DNA from: Bdellovibrio sp. CG10_big_fil_rev_8_21_14_0_10_47_8
GTDB lineage: Bacteria > Bdellovibrionota > Bdellovibrionia > Bdellovibrionales > Bdellovibrionaceae
Assembly: GCA_002773975.1 (NCBI GenBank)
Contig: PEZR01000033.1
Coordinates: 1-6,501, forward strand
Reading direction: 5' to 3'
DNA: 6,501 bases
Of this stretch, positions 5,531 to 6,501 are shown in pieces. The position numbers and the translations under genes were made by a program. A model generated the notes under the pieces. It was given only the letters and a program-made list of their open reading frames with translations, searched no databases and was not told the DNA's origin. The first letter of the stretch is position 1. Every line of letters begins with the position of its first letter.

Positions 5531-6442
5531 CTATTTTTTAAGATTCTTGTTCAGGATCGAAATCAAGACCTGATTCATGTGTTCGATGATTTCTTCGGGA
5601 TTTTGTCCGTGCATCCATTTACCTGGAGTATTGATCATCGAAGCACGAGCATCGAGGATTGTTTGAAAAAGTGCGGGAATAATTTTTGTTTTTTGGTCAG
5701 GATGATCTTTCATGTATTTGCCAACAGCGGACCTGAGCATTGAAAAATCCGTGTGAACCCCGCGATTCTGAATGATCTCTTTGGCTGAGTGAACGACATC
5801 AAAATCTCGAAGGGAAATTTCTTCCGCGCTCACAGCGGGTTTCCCATCTACGAACAAAGACTCGGTGGCTGAGGCCAGTTCTTCGGCAACGAACTTGGGT
5901 TTGCCGGTGAAAACAACTGCAACGGTGTCTGCAAAGACCTCTTCCATGGCTGTAAACAAGTAGCTATAGTCTTCGCCTTTTGGATCAATATTTGAGGTCG
6001 GATGTTTTTCTAAATAGGACTTCAGATTGAACTCATGAATGATGTGTCCGTACTCATGCAGGAAGAGAGCTTGATAGAAAATATCTTTTCCATTTTTTTT
6101 GCGATTTTTTGGGATTGCGATCAAATCGCTGCCTTTGGCTCGGACATCCAGACTCGAAGTTGAGGAATGCTCCATCACTTTGATCTGAGTGGGTGCCACC
6201 AGCTGCCCCAAATATGAACTCTGTTTTTCTTGAATCACCAGAGTCATTTTTTCCATATTTCTTTTCAAAGTCGGATTGATCAGCTGGGGAGAATTCATCA
6301 AGCTGTACCCATCTTCGGTCAGATGCTGGATTTGCAGAGCTGACTTTGATTTCTGATAGACAGAACCGCACCGAACCTGAGCCCAAGCCGGCAAAGCTGA
6401 AAGAGCCAAAAATGCGAAAAGACCTGTCAAAAACTTAGACAA
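5531..6442 (-). CDS. Secreted HExxH zinc-metallopeptidase-like protein
   Basis: A 303-residue protein with a Sec signal peptide: a short basic start, a hydrophobic core at about 5-17, and a signal peptidase I site after A-W-A at about residue 21. A cysteine follows at 25, but it does not fit a lipobox. The zinc-peptidase motif H-E-Y-G-H at 129-133 sits in a helix (F-L-H-E-Y-G-H-I-I-H-E-F). About 35 residues later is M-E-E-V-F-A-D at 166-172, which could supply the third zinc ligand glutamate as in gluzincins. The product is probably periplasmic or secreted; no specific family was recognised, and substrate is unknown. The start is TTG (6440-6442), supported by AGGAG six bases upstream and an immediate signal peptide; no ATG occurs in frame until residue 49, beyond the signal peptide. 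Its stop abuts the stop of the convergent glycosyltransferase gene. Confidence 0.8.
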   Translation of the reverse strand: MSKFLTGLFAFLALSALPAWAQVRCGSVYQKSKSALQIQHLTEDGYSLMNSPQLINPTLKRNMEKMTLVIQEKQSSYLGQLVAPTQIKVMEHSSTSSLDVRAKGSDLIAIPKNRKKNGKDIFYQALFLHEYGHIIHEFNLKSYLEKHPTSNIDPKGEDYSYLFTAMEEVFADTVAVVFTGKPKFVAEELASATESLFVDGKPAVSAEEISLRDFDVVHSAKEIIQNRGVHTDFSMLRSAVGKYMKDHPDQKTKIIPALFQTILDARASMINTPGKWMHGQNPEEIIEHMNQVLISILNKNLKK

Positions 6443-6448
6443 TGTTTG

Positions 6449-6453
6449 CTCCT
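6449..6453 (-). promoter_or_regulatory. Shine-Dalgarno site supporting a TTG start
   Basis: AGGAG on the minus strand lies six bases before TTG at 6440-6442. It decides the start of the secreted metallopeptidase-like gene, since no ATG or GTG in frame near here would keep the signal peptide intact. The remaining 48 bases to the window edge show no convincing -35/-10 pair. Confidence 0.7.
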
Positions 6454-6501
6454 AAGAAAGGTCACCACTCTTTTGGGGAGACCAATCAGGAGATATTTCA
6501 C

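Noticed and set aside
5528..5560. Intrinsic terminator at the T-rich run after the glycosyltransferase stop
   Set aside because: There is a T-run but no GC-rich hairpin before it; the only palindrome is the short TAGCTA.
1..6501. Mobile elements, CRISPR repeats or a defence system
   Set aside because: I saw no direct or inverted repeat pairs, transposase, integrase, nuclease or repeat-spacer pattern; although a tRNA is present, nothing next to it looks like an integrated element or attachment-site duplication.

Overview
The window looks like chromosomal DNA of a Gram-negative, respiring bacterium. Family content and protein style suggest a Bdellovibrio-like member of the Bdellovibrionota. 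That placement is inference: no ribosomal RNA or marker gene is present to prove it. Coding density is very high, and there is no gene-free stretch longer than about 70 bases except the last 59 bases at the right edge.

Left block (1-2308, plus strand): five tightly packed genes that read as one operon. They are the 3' end of a CcoO/FixO-like membrane cytochrome c subunit (cbb3-type oxidase family), a membrane-anchored monoheme cytochrome c, a group III-type truncated hemoglobin, a protein resembling the FmdE family, and a small YbaN/DUF454 membrane protein. Every junction either overlaps or has a 1-base gap. The set suggests a respiratory oxidase with accessory proteins for low-oxygen or nitric-oxide conditions. 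The linkage is seen in the sequence; the shared role is inferred.

Middle block (2310-3927, minus strand): gcvT and gcvH, the T and H proteins of the glycine cleavage system, followed 10 bases downstream by a tRNA-Leu with anticodon UAG and an encoded CCA end. The tRNA converges on the YbaN gene with one base between them. gcvP does not follow gcvH here.

Right block (3998-6442): a multi-pass glycosyltransferase of the GT39/PMT_2 (ArnT-like) type is read rightward, divergent from gcvT across about 70 bases. It meets head-on a secreted HExxH zinc-metallopeptidase-like protein on the minus strand. The two stop codons abut with no base between them, forming the palindrome TAGCTA. The last gene appears to start with TTG.

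No mobile element, CRISPR array, prophage or obvious foreign insertion was seen. The most interesting feature is the compact oxidase-globin-FmdE-YbaN operon, including a 56-base overlap between the globin gene and the FmdE-like gene.
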